From: Erythrobacter sp.
GTDB taxonomy: Bacteria; Pseudomonadota; Alphaproteobacteria; Sphingomonadales; Sphingomonadaceae
NCBI GenBank assembly: GCA_002695185.1
Contig: NZOF01000106.1
Coordinates: 1-64,000, forward strand
Reading direction: 5' to 3'
Length of the DNA: 64,000 bases
A program made the translations under genes and the position numbers. Shown piece by piece: positions 25,038 through 33,930 of the stretch. The notes under the pieces are model-generated. The model was not told where the DNA came from. It did no database searches and saw nothing but the letters and a program-made list of their open reading frames with translations. Each line of letters opens with the position of its first letter. Positions within the stretch are counted from its first letter, which is position 1.

Positions 25038-26611
25038 GCCTGATAGTCCGGCTGTTTGATTTGCATATCCTGCCGGTGATGCCAGCCACCAGACTGACGA
25101 AGGAAATCCTCGTGCGTGGGCAGCCTATCTGCCGTTTCGCTATAGGCCTGTCTCATCTGTACCATCGCGGAAGCGATCTTTTCGGCATCCAGTGTATCGG
25201 CGATTGGGTCGTAAGTGTCCGGCCAAACATTCTGGCCTAGCATTACGGCGATCCAGCTATCCGCGGCAAACAATTCCGCATTCTCGCGGAAAACCCTCCC
25301 GTGAAGCTTCCACAGATCCATTTTCCGGGTAAGGCTTTCGGGTATCGGCATATGCCGCACATAGCGCCAGAACTCGGTATCTTCCCTCTGGGTCGCCTTG
25401 TAATGAAGAATGATAAAGTCGCGGATGTCTTCGTATAATTCGGCCATCCCGCGATTGTACTCATCACGTTCTATCGGACTGATAGGATTGTCGGGAAAAA
25501 GCGCAAACAGCCGCGCGATGCCGTTCTGGATCAGATGTATGCTCGTTGATTCCAGGGGTTCAACGAACCCTGCGGAGAGGCCAAGTGACACGACGTTCCT
25601 GTTCCAAGCCTTACGCCGCATTCCGCTTCGAAAGGCTAATTTACGCGGGTCTTGGAGCGCCTCACCTTCTAAGTTCGCGAGAAGAACGTCGAGAGCGGTC
25701 TGTTCTTCTATGTAAGCGCTTGAAAAGACGTGGCCATTCCCAATGCGATGCTGAAGCGGAATGCGCCACTGCCAGCCCGCACCGTGCGCTATCGATCGCG
25801 TAAATGGTGGAGGGGATCCACCATTACTGGAGGGAAGGGCAAGTGCCCGATCCATGGGAAGCCACTTGCTCCAGTCGTCATAGCCTGTCTCCAGCGTTTC
25901 TTCGATCAGTAGCCCCCGGAAGCCTGAGCAATCGATAAACAGTTCCCCTTCGATGCGACGGCCGTTGTCGAGCACTACTGCCGTAACGTTCCCGTCCTCG
26001 CTATCCTGTTCGACATGCGCGATCCGGCCTTCGGTGCGCGTCACACCGAGATCCTCTGCAAACCGTCTCAAGAAGGCAGCATAGAGCCCGGCATCGAAAT
26101 GGTAAGCAAAGGCAATCTGGTTCACGAGGGATTTTGCAGTAGGGGAGGGGCGACCGAACCTTTGCCTGAGCGCCGCGACGGTGCTCAGCGAATAGTCGCC
26201 GATCTTACCTCCATTACCGCTCCGCGCTTTTTCTCGCAGGAACAATTGATGGAATGGAATGCCATGGAACGGCTGGCCGTAGCTGCCAAAGGGATGAATA
26301 TAGCTGTCGCCGATCTCGCCCCAATTCACGAATTCGATCCCGAGTTTGTAGGTTCCCCGGGTTTCCCTGAGAAATTCGTCCTCTCGTATACCAAGCATTG
26401 CATTGAATTTGGCCAAAGGGGGAATGGTTGCCTCACCCACACCGACCGTGCCGATGGCATCGGACTCAACCAGTTCGATGCTTCGTTGTCCATCGTCGAA
26501 AAAGCGCGACAGGGCAGCTGCTGCCATCCATCCGGCAGTCCCACCGCCCACTATGACGACGCGTTTGATGCGTCCTCCACCGCCGGTACCGATACCATTT
26601 CGTGACGCCAT
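25034..26611 (-). CDS. Flavin-dependent tryptophan-halogenase family protein
   Basis: 525 residues from the ATG at 26611, with GGAGGGG ten bases upstream; the longer frame to 26872 would cross the operator and the receptor start and is rejected. It carries VVIVGGGTAGWMAAAAL near residue 20, VGVGEATIPPL, TYKLGIEF with the lysine, and WQWRIPLQHR. It is very similar in pattern to the paralogue at 23502, suggesting tandem duplication. It heads the minus-strand transcript and shares the operator at 26739 with the TonB receptor. Confidence 0.87.
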   Translation of the reverse strand: MASRNGIGTGGGGRIKRVVIVGGGTAGWMAAAALSRFFDDGQRSIELVESDAIGTVGVGEATIPPLAKFNAMLGIREDEFLRETRGTYKLGIEFVNWGEIGDSYIHPFGSYGQPFHGIPFHQLFLREKARSGNGGKIGDYSLSTVAALRQRFGRPSPTAKSLVNQIAFAYHFDAGLYAAFLRRFAEDLGVTRTEGRIAHVEQDSEDGNVTAVVLDNGRRIEGELFIDCSGFRGLLIEETLETGYDDWSKWLPMDRALALPSSNGGSPPPFTRSIAHGAGWQWRIPLQHRIGNGHVFSSAYIEEQTALDVLLANLEGEALQDPRKLAFRSGMRRKAWNRNVVSLGLSAGFVEPLESTSIHLIQNGIARLFALFPDNPISPIERDEYNRGMAELYEDIRDFIILHYKATQREDTEFWRYVRHMPIPESLTRKMDLWKLHGRVFRENAELFAADSWIAVMLGQNVWPDTYDPIADTLDAEKIASAMVQMRQAYSETADRLPTHEDFLRQSGGWHHRQDMQIKQPDYQA

Positions 26612-26738
26612 CCTGCCCAATCCCCTCCGTCTTTCGGGGAATATGACAATTTTCTTTATTACGGCAAGCCCGGTCCCTTGCCATCTTGCCGACGTCGCTT
26701 TAGGAATGGTGTGAAGCAAGGGAAAGCTGCCTTTAAAT

Positions 26739-26752
26739 TGGTAGCGGTAACA
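26739..26752. promoter_or_regulatory. LacI-family operator (xylan regulon)
   Basis: TGGTAGCGGTAACA lies 13 bases before the TonB receptor start and about 130 bases upstream of the divergent halogenase gene. Relative to the Xanthomonas XylR box it has one change (central AGCGGT instead of AGCGCT), as does the site at 52787. Confidence 0.72.
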
Positions 26753-26765
26753 TGGGAGGGGCTGA

Positions 26766-29700
26766 ATGGCCGAGGCTACATCTAGCCGGACTGCGTCTGC
26801 ATTTGGGCAGGACGTTTTTTTCAAATCAGTTTTGCGTGCAAGTGCTTCGGCGCTTGTGGTGGCTGGCGCCACTGTCGCGCCTGTCGCCTATGCGCAGGAC
26901 AGTCAGCAAACGACGGAAGTCGAGGGCGCTGGCGAACAGCAGGTTGGCGCGGACCCCACTCTGGTGTCGGACGACGTCATCGTGGTGACTGGCATTCGCC
27001 AGTCGCTCGCGAATTCGCAGGATATCAAGCGTGACGCCGATACTATCGTCGATGCAATCACGGCAGAAGACATCGGCGCTTTGCCTGATCGATCCGTCAC
27101 CGAAGCTCTGCAGCGCGTGCCCGGTATCGCGATCAATCGCTTCGCCGGCTCGAACGATCCGGACCATTTCTCGGTAGAAGGTTCGGGCGTGGTCATTCGT
27201 GGCCTGAATTTCGTCCGCTCTGAGTTCAACGGTCGTACGGCATTCGCAGCCGGCGTCGGCGGGCAGGCCCTCAACTTTGCCGATGTCCCCTCCGAGCTTT
27301 TAGGTTCGGTAATTGTGAATAAGAATGCCACCGCAGAGATGATCGAAGGCGGTCTGGCAGGAACGGTAAATCTCAACACGCGCAAGCCGTTCGATCGTGA
27401 CGGTTTCCATATCGGATTCAGCGCAGAAGCAAACTACAGCGACTTCGTCGATAAATGGTCGCCGACGGGCTCTGTTCTGGTAAGTAATACTTGGGATACC
27501 GATGCCGGGCGCTTTGGTGTGCTGGTGAGCGGCTCTTTCTCGCAGGTGAAAAGCAGAGCCGACGGAATCCAGGTTGCCAATTATCAGACGCGTGATGGAA
27601 TGCTTGTCGGCCTGGCCAATGAGTCGGACCGCTTCATTTGTCGCACTCGCCTGCCTACGGGGACCGACACCATGACATTGCCGCCTCCTGGGTCAGCCTG
27701 TGGCGACCTTGGCGCGGACGGTGCTGACGGGTTTGCCGATTATGCGGATTACCGCGTTGCTCCAGTAGGCGCACAGTTCCGGACGCAGGAGTTTGACCGA
27801 AAGCGCGATGGCTTTGCTGTCTCTGCGCAGTGGGAGAGTCTGGACGAGCGTACCCTATTCACGGCCGAATATATTCGTTCGCATACAACCAACGATTGGG
27901 GCGAATACACCTACGAGGTTGCCCCCGATCTTTCGGAATATTCAACTTTCCCCATCGGCTGCCAGCAGAATTCGAATGGTCCGCCGATTGTAGATAGCAA
28001 TAATGCGGTCAATCCGGATGATGAGGTTCCCCCGCGAGCTCAGTGTCCAGTCGGTGAATTCACCGACTACGTCTACGATGAGAATGGGCTGTTTCAGTCA
28101 GGCTATATCGTTGATGTTAGCGACGGCTGGCGCGGTGACCCCGCTCTTTCTCCGTTCGTCCCGATTGGCGGATCTCAATATACCTTGGCACGCCGACAGG
28201 TTGAGGAAGAAACCCTTAACCAGGATTTCAGCCTTAATCTTCAGCACCAGCTGACGGAACGCGCCCATCTTTCTCTCGACGCGCAATATGCAAAATCGCA
28301 CAGGGAAAATCTGGACTTCAGCGTTTTCGGATCGAATTTTGCCGACAACGAACTCGATGTGTCGGGCGATTACCCGGTCGGCATCGTGCATAAGCCTCAA
28401 TTCCTCGGATACACTTGGTCTACGCCCGGAGACGCTCTGGCAAACTCCAGCGAAGAGGAATATTTTAACGATCCTCGGTTCCAGTTCTGGCGTTCGGCGA
28501 TGGATCACGCCGAGGACAGCGAGGGCGAGCAATTCGCATTCCAAGCTGATCTAGATTACGAAATCGGTGATGACGCCTTCATCCGGCGCGCCAAGTTCGG
28601 GGCTCGTTTTCAGGACCGTGATCAGACTGTTCGCTACTCGCAATACAACTGGGGTATGCTGAGCGAAGTGTGGTCCGGCGACAGGCCGGTGAATTTCGGC
28701 GATACGGCCGAAGATGGCAATCAAGAGCGGTACGAGTTTCCAGACTTCTTCCGTGGCGAAGTCCCCGGTCCCCCGGGCGCATTTTACTACAGCGGGGATT
28801 TGACCGGCGACTATCAGGATACGGTCGATTACCTTTTGACAATACAGGACCGCGCCCGCGAACTGGGCGCTTCGCCATCATGGAATCCACTGGCCCAACG
28901 GCCCGGGGCAGTTTCTGGATCGCCTTTCCTGCCATCCGAAGTCCAGACGGTGAGCCAGGCCGATAGCGCTCTTTATGCAATGGTCAGCTTCGGCAGTGAC
29001 GATCTGTTTGGTGACATTCGCTTTTCGGGTAATGCGGGCGTCCGCTACGTTCACACATCGGTTCGTTCGGCCAGTTCGCGTGGCCCAGGCTCGGCGGCTT
29101 CCCTCAATATCGCCGATCCCTATGATGTTCGCTGTGCACTCAGATCGCGGCCAGACGCACTCGGGGGCGGAGAAGTTCGCCCGGGCGGGATCTGTAATCT
29201 GAGCGAGGGCGAGTACAATGCACTGCAATCTTTTGCTGATGGCAGCTTCCAGTACACTTCGATCACCAACGAATATGACTATTTCCTGCCGAGTGTGAAC
29301 CTGAAGTTCGGTCTGACCGATGACATTATTTTCCGGTTAGCTGGATCAAAAGTCCTTACCCGGCCGGAAAACAGCTATATTCGGAATTACTTTACCTCGA
29401 GCATCGACACGTCCGGAAATCTCACCGGTACCGCCGGCGATCCCACATTGCTTCCGGCTACTGCGTGGCAATTCGACGCCACGCTCGAGTGGTACTTCGC
29501 GCGTGTGGGTTCGCTGACCCTCAACGGGTTCTACAAATCGATCGATAATTTCTTCTTCCAGTCGGTCAGGCCCGAGACGATCAGCAATGCAAGCGGTGAG
29601 ACGCGCGACGTGCTTGTCCGTGGACCGGCAAATTTCGATGGCACCGGGAAGATCAAGGGCTTCGAAGTCGCCTATCAGCAGACATTCGATTTCCTGCCTG

Positions 29701-30167
29701 AGCCACTCGATGGTTTCGGTGTGCAGGCTAACTACACCTATATCGACAGCACCGGCTTGCCGAACACGTTCCTTAACGGTGGGGAGGTGCCTGATCCGTC
29801 GACCATTCCACCCGGCAATTTGCCGCTGGAGCAGTTGTCGAAGCATAATTATAACGTAGCTGGCTTCTACGAAAAGGGACCGATCTCTCTCAGAGCTGCC
29901 TACAATTGGCGATCGCGCTTCTTGTTGACAGCTTCTGACGTGATCTTTCCCTATTATTCGATCTTTAACGAGCCGACGGGGCAGCTGGACGCTTCCGTAT
30001 TCTTCAATGTTAGCGACAACATCAAGATCGGCGCGCAGGGCGTGAACCTGCTGAACGAAGTGACGAAAACGACCCAGGCATACACGGGCAATCCGTCCGA
30101 CCTGGCGCCGCGCTCCTTCTTCATGAACGACCGAAGGTTCTCCTTCATCATTCGCGGCAATTTCTAG
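26766..30167 (+). CDS. Large TonB-dependent receptor, probable xylo-oligosaccharide transporter
   Basis: 1133 residues, far longer than siderophore receptors and in the range of carbohydrate TonB receptors of Caulobacter and Xanthomonas. The signal peptide ends VAPVAYAQD near residue 43; the TonB box is in DDVIVVTGIRQS near residue 73, and the plug has ALQRVPGIAINR near residue 113. The C-terminus RFSFIIRGNF ends in phenylalanine, as needed for barrel insertion. GGGAGGGG precedes the start. Operator and surrounding xylanases point to xylan fragments as ligand; a strong terminator follows. Confidence 0.9.
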   Translation: MAEATSSRTASAFGQDVFFKSVLRASASALVVAGATVAPVAYAQDSQQTTEVEGAGEQQVGADPTLVSDDVIVVTGIRQSLANSQDIKRDADTIVDAITAEDIGALPDRSVTEALQRVPGIAINRFAGSNDPDHFSVEGSGVVIRGLNFVRSEFNGRTAFAAGVGGQALNFADVPSELLGSVIVNKNATAEMIEGGLAGTVNLNTRKPFDRDGFHIGFSAEANYSDFVDKWSPTGSVLVSNTWDTDAGRFGVLVSGSFSQVKSRADGIQVANYQTRDGMLVGLANESDRFICRTRLPTGTDTMTLPPPGSACGDLGADGADGFADYADYRVAPVGAQFRTQEFDRKRDGFAVSAQWESLDERTLFTAEYIRSHTTNDWGEYTYEVAPDLSEYSTFPIGCQQNSNGPPIVDSNNAVNPDDEVPPRAQCPVGEFTDYVYDENGLFQSGYIVDVSDGWRGDPALSPFVPIGGSQYTLARRQVEEETLNQDFSLNLQHQLTERAHLSLDAQYAKSHRENLDFSVFGSNFADNELDVSGDYPVGIVHKPQFLGYTWSTPGDALANSSEEEYFNDPRFQFWRSAMDHAEDSEGEQFAFQADLDYEIGDDAFIRRAKFGARFQDRDQTVRYSQYNWGMLSEVWSGDRPVNFGDTAEDGNQERYEFPDFFRGEVPGPPGAFYYSGDLTGDYQDTVDYLLTIQDRARELGASPSWNPLAQRPGAVSGSPFLPSEVQTVSQADSALYAMVSFGSDDLFGDIRFSGNAGVRYVHTSVRSASSRGPGSAASLNIADPYDVRCALRSRPDALGGGEVRPGGICNLSEGEYNALQSFADGSFQYTSITNEYDYFLPSVNLKFGLTDDIIFRLAGSKVLTRPENSYIRNYFTSSIDTSGNLTGTAGDPTLLPATAWQFDATLEWYFARVGSLTLNGFYKSIDNFFFQSVRPETISNASGETRDVLVRGPANFDGTGKIKGFEVAYQQTFDFLPEPLDGFGVQANYTYIDSTGLPNTFLNGGEVPDPSTIPPGNLPLEQLSKHNYNVAGFYEKGPISLRAAYNWRSRFLLTASDVIFPYYSIFNEPTGQLDASVFFNVSDNIKIGAQGVNLLNEVTKTTQAYTGNPSDLAPRSFFMNDRRFSFIIRGNF

Positions 30168-30183
30168 CGGCCACGAAGTGCAG

Positions 30184-30223
30184 AAAAAAAGCCGCGTCAC
30201 CCTAATGGTGGCGCGGCTTTTTT
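30184..30223 (+). terminator. Intrinsic terminator of the TonB receptor gene
   Basis: GCCGCGTCACC (30191-30201) pairs with GGTGGCGCGGC (30207-30217; one G-T pair) and is followed by TTTTTT. Seven A residues upstream allow it to act on the opposite strand as well. Confidence 0.88.
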
Positions 30224-30297
30224 ACGTCACTGTCTTTGAAGCTATAGTCTACGCAGCGCCTACGACCCTACGTAGAATTAGAATGCGGACGAAGCAT

Positions 30298-30325
30298 ATC
30301 TGCCCGCCGGTTCCGGCAGGCAGAT
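30298..30325 (-). terminator. Possible terminator hairpin after the xylanase gene
   Basis: ATCTGCC-GCCGG and CCGGC-GGCAGAT form a nearly perfect stem 23 bases beyond the GH10 stop. There is no T tract on the minus strand, so it may only protect the mRNA end. Confidence 0.4.
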
Positions 30326-30347
30326 TTATGTGCGATTTGGGCTCCCG

Positions 30348-31541
30348 TTAAAAGTCGAGCTGCTCGGCGATTGCTGTTCTGAGCGGCTTGACCTCGTAGT
30401 CGGAGCTGTATGGAGTGCCCCGTACCTGAAGACCGTCAGGCCTTTCTGCTGGCTCGAAATACTGCAACCAGTTGAACATGTCGGTCATGCCCCATGCGAG
30501 GATATCGTCGAGGTGATCGCCATATTCGAGCATGACATCGAAATAGCGCCGGGCGAACTCGGCGACCTTTTGATCGCGCTCCGCAATATTGGCCGGCAGC
30601 GCCTTGTCCTTCACGTCGAACTCGGTGATCAGCAGCCTCAGGCCCATCCCGGTCACTTCGTCGAGGAAACGCCGCCATTCCCGCTCAATGTAAGGACCGA
30701 CTTCGGTTGCCGGATCGATGGAGAACATCTCGATGTGTGACTGGATACCCAGAGCATCTACCGGAACGCCGCGCTTCACCATACCTTCGAGCAGCCGTAG
30801 GACATCGTCGCAATGCTTGCGATGGTCCGGCTCCCAGCTCATGTAATCGTTATAGACCAGCTGGGCATCAGGCAGTTCGTCGCGAGCAGTATGGAATGCC
30901 AGGTCGATGACCGCTTCGGGGCTACCCATGGCACGGCTGAGGCTTGTTTCTATCGGTGCATTGCGATCATGATCGATTGCCTCGTTGACGACATCGTAGC
31001 TGGTAATCTGCCCACGGTAGCGCCGCGTAACCGTCCTGATATGATCTACAAGCAACCTCTCTGCCTCGGCAGAGGGATTGGCGCCAAAATCATAGGTATT
31101 GAGCCAGTCGGGAAACCACTGCGGCCGGTGCCAGAGCAGCGTGTGGCCGCGAAGCTCCATGTCGTTTTGCTTCGCCCAAGCCGCGATGGAGTCCATTCGT
31201 GAGAAATCGTAAGTGTCCCGCGTCGGACGGACGGTTTGCCATTTCATCTCGTTTTCAGGCACCACCAGCCCGCATTCGGCTTTGATGAGTTCCATGTAAC
31301 GCGGGTTCTGGATCGATCCTTGGTCGGTACGCCCCGGTGTCGAGGCCACCGCGCTGCCGAACCTGCGGCCGTTCCTGCGGGCAAGTGCATCTAGACTGGG
31401 CTTCGGGTAGGGAGAGCCACCGCCCGTGGCATCAGACGAGAGAACCGAACTCCCCCCATAATTTGAAGCGCATCCTACAAGAGGAATGGCAGCAAGGCCG
31501 GTCAGTGCTTCGCGGCGGGAAAGGCGTAAATCCCGTGCCAT
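30348..31541 (-). CDS. GH10 endo-1,4-beta-xylanase (lipoprotein)
   Basis: 397 residues. The N-terminus combines a twin-arginine stretch (SRREALTGL) with a lipobox (LVGC), so it is probably an exported lipoprotein. The GH10 acid/base glutamate is in YDVVNEAI near residue 187 and the nucleophile in LLITEFDVK near residue 314. It cuts the xylan backbone into oligosaccharides. The start at 31541 lies one base after the GH3 stop (TGACATG), so it is the third gene of the GH3-GH3-GH10 operon. Confidence 0.94.
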   Translation of the reverse strand: MARDLRLSRREALTGLAAIPLVGCASNYGGSSVLSSDATGGGSPYPKPSLDALARRNGRRFGSAVASTPGRTDQGSIQNPRYMELIKAECGLVVPENEMKWQTVRPTRDTYDFSRMDSIAAWAKQNDMELRGHTLLWHRPQWFPDWLNTYDFGANPSAEAERLLVDHIRTVTRRYRGQITSYDVVNEAIDHDRNAPIETSLSRAMGSPEAVIDLAFHTARDELPDAQLVYNDYMSWEPDHRKHCDDVLRLLEGMVKRGVPVDALGIQSHIEMFSIDPATEVGPYIEREWRRFLDEVTGMGLRLLITEFDVKDKALPANIAERDQKVAEFARRYFDVMLEYGDHLDDILAWGMTDMFNWLQYFEPAERPDGLQVRGTPYSSDYEVKPLRTAIAEQLDF

Positions 31542-31542
31542 G

Positions 31543-33930
31543 TCAGACGATCTCCACAAGGATTGAATCGAGGTTTACGGAGCTATTGCCCACAGAAAGC
31601 TTGACCGGGCCTGGTTCGTTCACTTCATTGAAGTCTCTGTTCCAGAAGGCCAGCTGGCTTGGTGACAGGGTGAACGCGATAGTGCGTTGCTCACCCGGCT
31701 TCAGAGTCAGGCGTTCGAACCCTTTCAAGTCCAGGACCGGTCTAGTGACGGACACATCGCTCCGCGTGATATACAGTTGAACGACCTCGTCACCGGCGAG
31801 GGAGCCGGTATTATGTACATCCACTGCGACTTCTATCGTCTCATCTGCCCGGTATGTTTTCTTCGAAGTGCGCGGCGCTGAAATAGCGAACTGAGTATAA
31901 CTCAGGCCGTGACCGAACGCGAACAGAGGTTCCTTATTGTCGAACAGGTAGCCGCGCCGTGCGCTGGGCTTGTGGTTGTAAAAGAAGGGTATCTGTCCTT
32001 CATTGCGCACAACCGTGACCGGCAGCTTGGCGCCTGGATTTACCGTTCCCAGAAGAGTTTCGGCCACGGCCAGTCCGCCCTCCTGTCCCGGGTACCAGCA
32101 CTCCAAGACGGCATCGGCCTTCTCGACCACATTGGGCCAGCTCGGCGGTCTGCCGTTATAGGCGGTAACGATCAAAGGCTTGCCCAGCGCTGCCAACGCA
32201 TCGACCAGCGCATTCTGTTCGCCGACGATATCGATATCGGTGCGATCACCCAGATGATTTTTTGCAAAGCCTTCACGGCTGGTTTGTTCGGTATCGCCGA
32301 TTGCGAGGATGATCGTATCGGCAGTCCTGGCAAGCTGGACAGCCTCTTCGATGAGGCTGAGATTCTTCTCGCGATCCGCCAGTTCAATCAGGTCCTGTGA
32401 GCGATCTTCGCTCGTGGTTATGAATACCCCTTGTGCGGTTACGAAGTCAGCTTCGGGCGCAATCTCACGCAGTCCTTCGATAAGACTGATGGTCTGTTTC
32501 GGCACGCTGGAATAACCGCCAAGGCGTGCGATCGCATGGTTGGGGCCGATCACTGCGACACGGCCCATCGTGTTGCGGTTCAGGGGCAGGGCCTTATTGC
32601 GGTTTGTGAGCAAGCACAGCGATTTGCGCGCGGCCTCTAGGGCCAGAGCCCGTGCCTCCCCATTGCCCGTGATCTGCTCCGACCGCTCCCAATCGCCATA
32701 AGGATCTTCGAACAGGCCGGCGCGAAATTTGAGCGTCAACATGCGTGCGCATGCGATGTCGACCAGCTCCATTGGCACGCGTCCGTCGCGCACCGCTTCC
32801 GTGAGGGTAGCATAGGCCATGCCTTCGGGAAGCTCGCTATCGACGCCAGCTTCCAGCGACTGACGGGCGGCATCCTCCAGACTATCGGCTACCTTGTGCA
32901 GGGTTTGGAGCTCATGGACGCCGCCGTAATCGCTTACGATCACGCCATCGAAACCCCATTCGCCGCGAAGAACGTCGCCAAGCAGCCAGATATTCGCGTG
33001 GCTGGGAACGCCGTCGATCTCGTTATAGCTCGGCATAACGGCGCCGACCGAAGTGCGGCGGACTATTTCGCGGAAGGGCGGGAAGAAATATTCGCGGAGC
33101 TCGCGCTCGGCCACTTGAGCGGGCGACACGTTGTTCCCGGCCTCGGGCTGGCCGTGACCCGTCATGTGCTTGAGCGTAGCGAACACCTTGCCGTCGCGAA
33201 GCTTTTCGAACTTACCGGGCCCCTGCAGGCCCTCTACCGCGGCAACCCCCATTTCTCCGACGAGATAGGGGTCTTCGCCCCATGTCTCCTCAATCCTGCC
33301 CCATTTCGGATCACGGACGATATCGACGACCGGAGAAAGGACCAGTGGTACACCGCGAGACCGGACTTCGCGCGCAATGACCGACTGTACCCGGCGCATC
33401 AGATCAAGGTCGAACGATCCGGCAAGACCAATTGCCTGGGGAAACATAGTGGCTTCTGTGGCCATGTATCCGTGCAGCGATTCCTCATGCAGAAGTACTG
33501 GAATGCCGAGCCGGGTTTTCTCCACGGCCCACCGCTGGAGCGCGTTGATGAACTCGACCGTCTGACGGGGTGTCCGCCACCGGGCCGCCGTCCCGCCTGC
33601 CGCTCCGGAAATGCCGGGTACGCCGCGCTTGTCGCTTGGGCGTGTTACATGCCCGATGCCATCGGGAAAGGCCGCGCTGGCCTTTGCAGGGTTGAACGCC
33701 AGATCATCGATCATGTCCCCCTTGGCAGCCCAAGCCGTGCGGATCTGAGCGATCTTCTCTTCCAAAGTCATGCGCGCCATGAGGTCGGCGACGCGGACGG
33801 AGATCGGTGCGGACGGGTCTTTGTAGTGCGCTGCGCCCTGGGCGAAAGCCGCAGGCGCCTGCATGAAGGCGAGAGCCGAAAGGCTCCCGCCAGCAAGCAG
33901 TTTCAAGGCACCTCTGCGGTGCATGCTCAT
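31543..33930 (-). CDS. GH3 beta-xylosidase/beta-glucosidase, Tat-type signal
   Basis: 795 residues with the N-terminal GH3 barrel, the C-terminal alpha/beta domain and a fibronectin-III-like domain. HRRGALK near residue 4 suggests Tat export. The nucleophile aspartate is in GVIVSDYGGVHE near residue 332. MTLEEKIAQI and the GHGQPE region match the GH3 paralogue directly upstream; the two probably arose by tandem duplication. It overlaps that gene by four bases. Removal of xylose from xylo-oligosaccharides is the likely role. Confidence 0.92.
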   Translation of the reverse strand: MSMHRRGALKLLAGGSLSALAFMQAPAAFAQGAAHYKDPSAPISVRVADLMARMTLEEKIAQIRTAWAAKGDMIDDLAFNPAKASAAFPDGIGHVTRPSDKRGVPGISGAAGGTAARWRTPRQTVEFINALQRWAVEKTRLGIPVLLHEESLHGYMATEATMFPQAIGLAGSFDLDLMRRVQSVIAREVRSRGVPLVLSPVVDIVRDPKWGRIEETWGEDPYLVGEMGVAAVEGLQGPGKFEKLRDGKVFATLKHMTGHGQPEAGNNVSPAQVAERELREYFFPPFREIVRRTSVGAVMPSYNEIDGVPSHANIWLLGDVLRGEWGFDGVIVSDYGGVHELQTLHKVADSLEDAARQSLEAGVDSELPEGMAYATLTEAVRDGRVPMELVDIACARMLTLKFRAGLFEDPYGDWERSEQITGNGEARALALEAARKSLCLLTNRNKALPLNRNTMGRVAVIGPNHAIARLGGYSSVPKQTISLIEGLREIAPEADFVTAQGVFITTSEDRSQDLIELADREKNLSLIEEAVQLARTADTIILAIGDTEQTSREGFAKNHLGDRTDIDIVGEQNALVDALAALGKPLIVTAYNGRPPSWPNVVEKADAVLECWYPGQEGGLAVAETLLGTVNPGAKLPVTVVRNEGQIPFFYNHKPSARRGYLFDNKEPLFAFGHGLSYTQFAISAPRTSKKTYRADETIEVAVDVHNTGSLAGDEVVQLYITRSDVSVTRPVLDLKGFERLTLKPGEQRTIAFTLSPSQLAFWNRDFNEVNEPGPVKLSVGNSSVNLDSILVEIV

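Noticed and set aside
26612..26872. Extended N-terminus of the halogenase at 25034-26611
   Set aside because: It would run through the operator and over the start of the divergent TonB receptor; the FAD motif sits properly near the start from ATG 26611.
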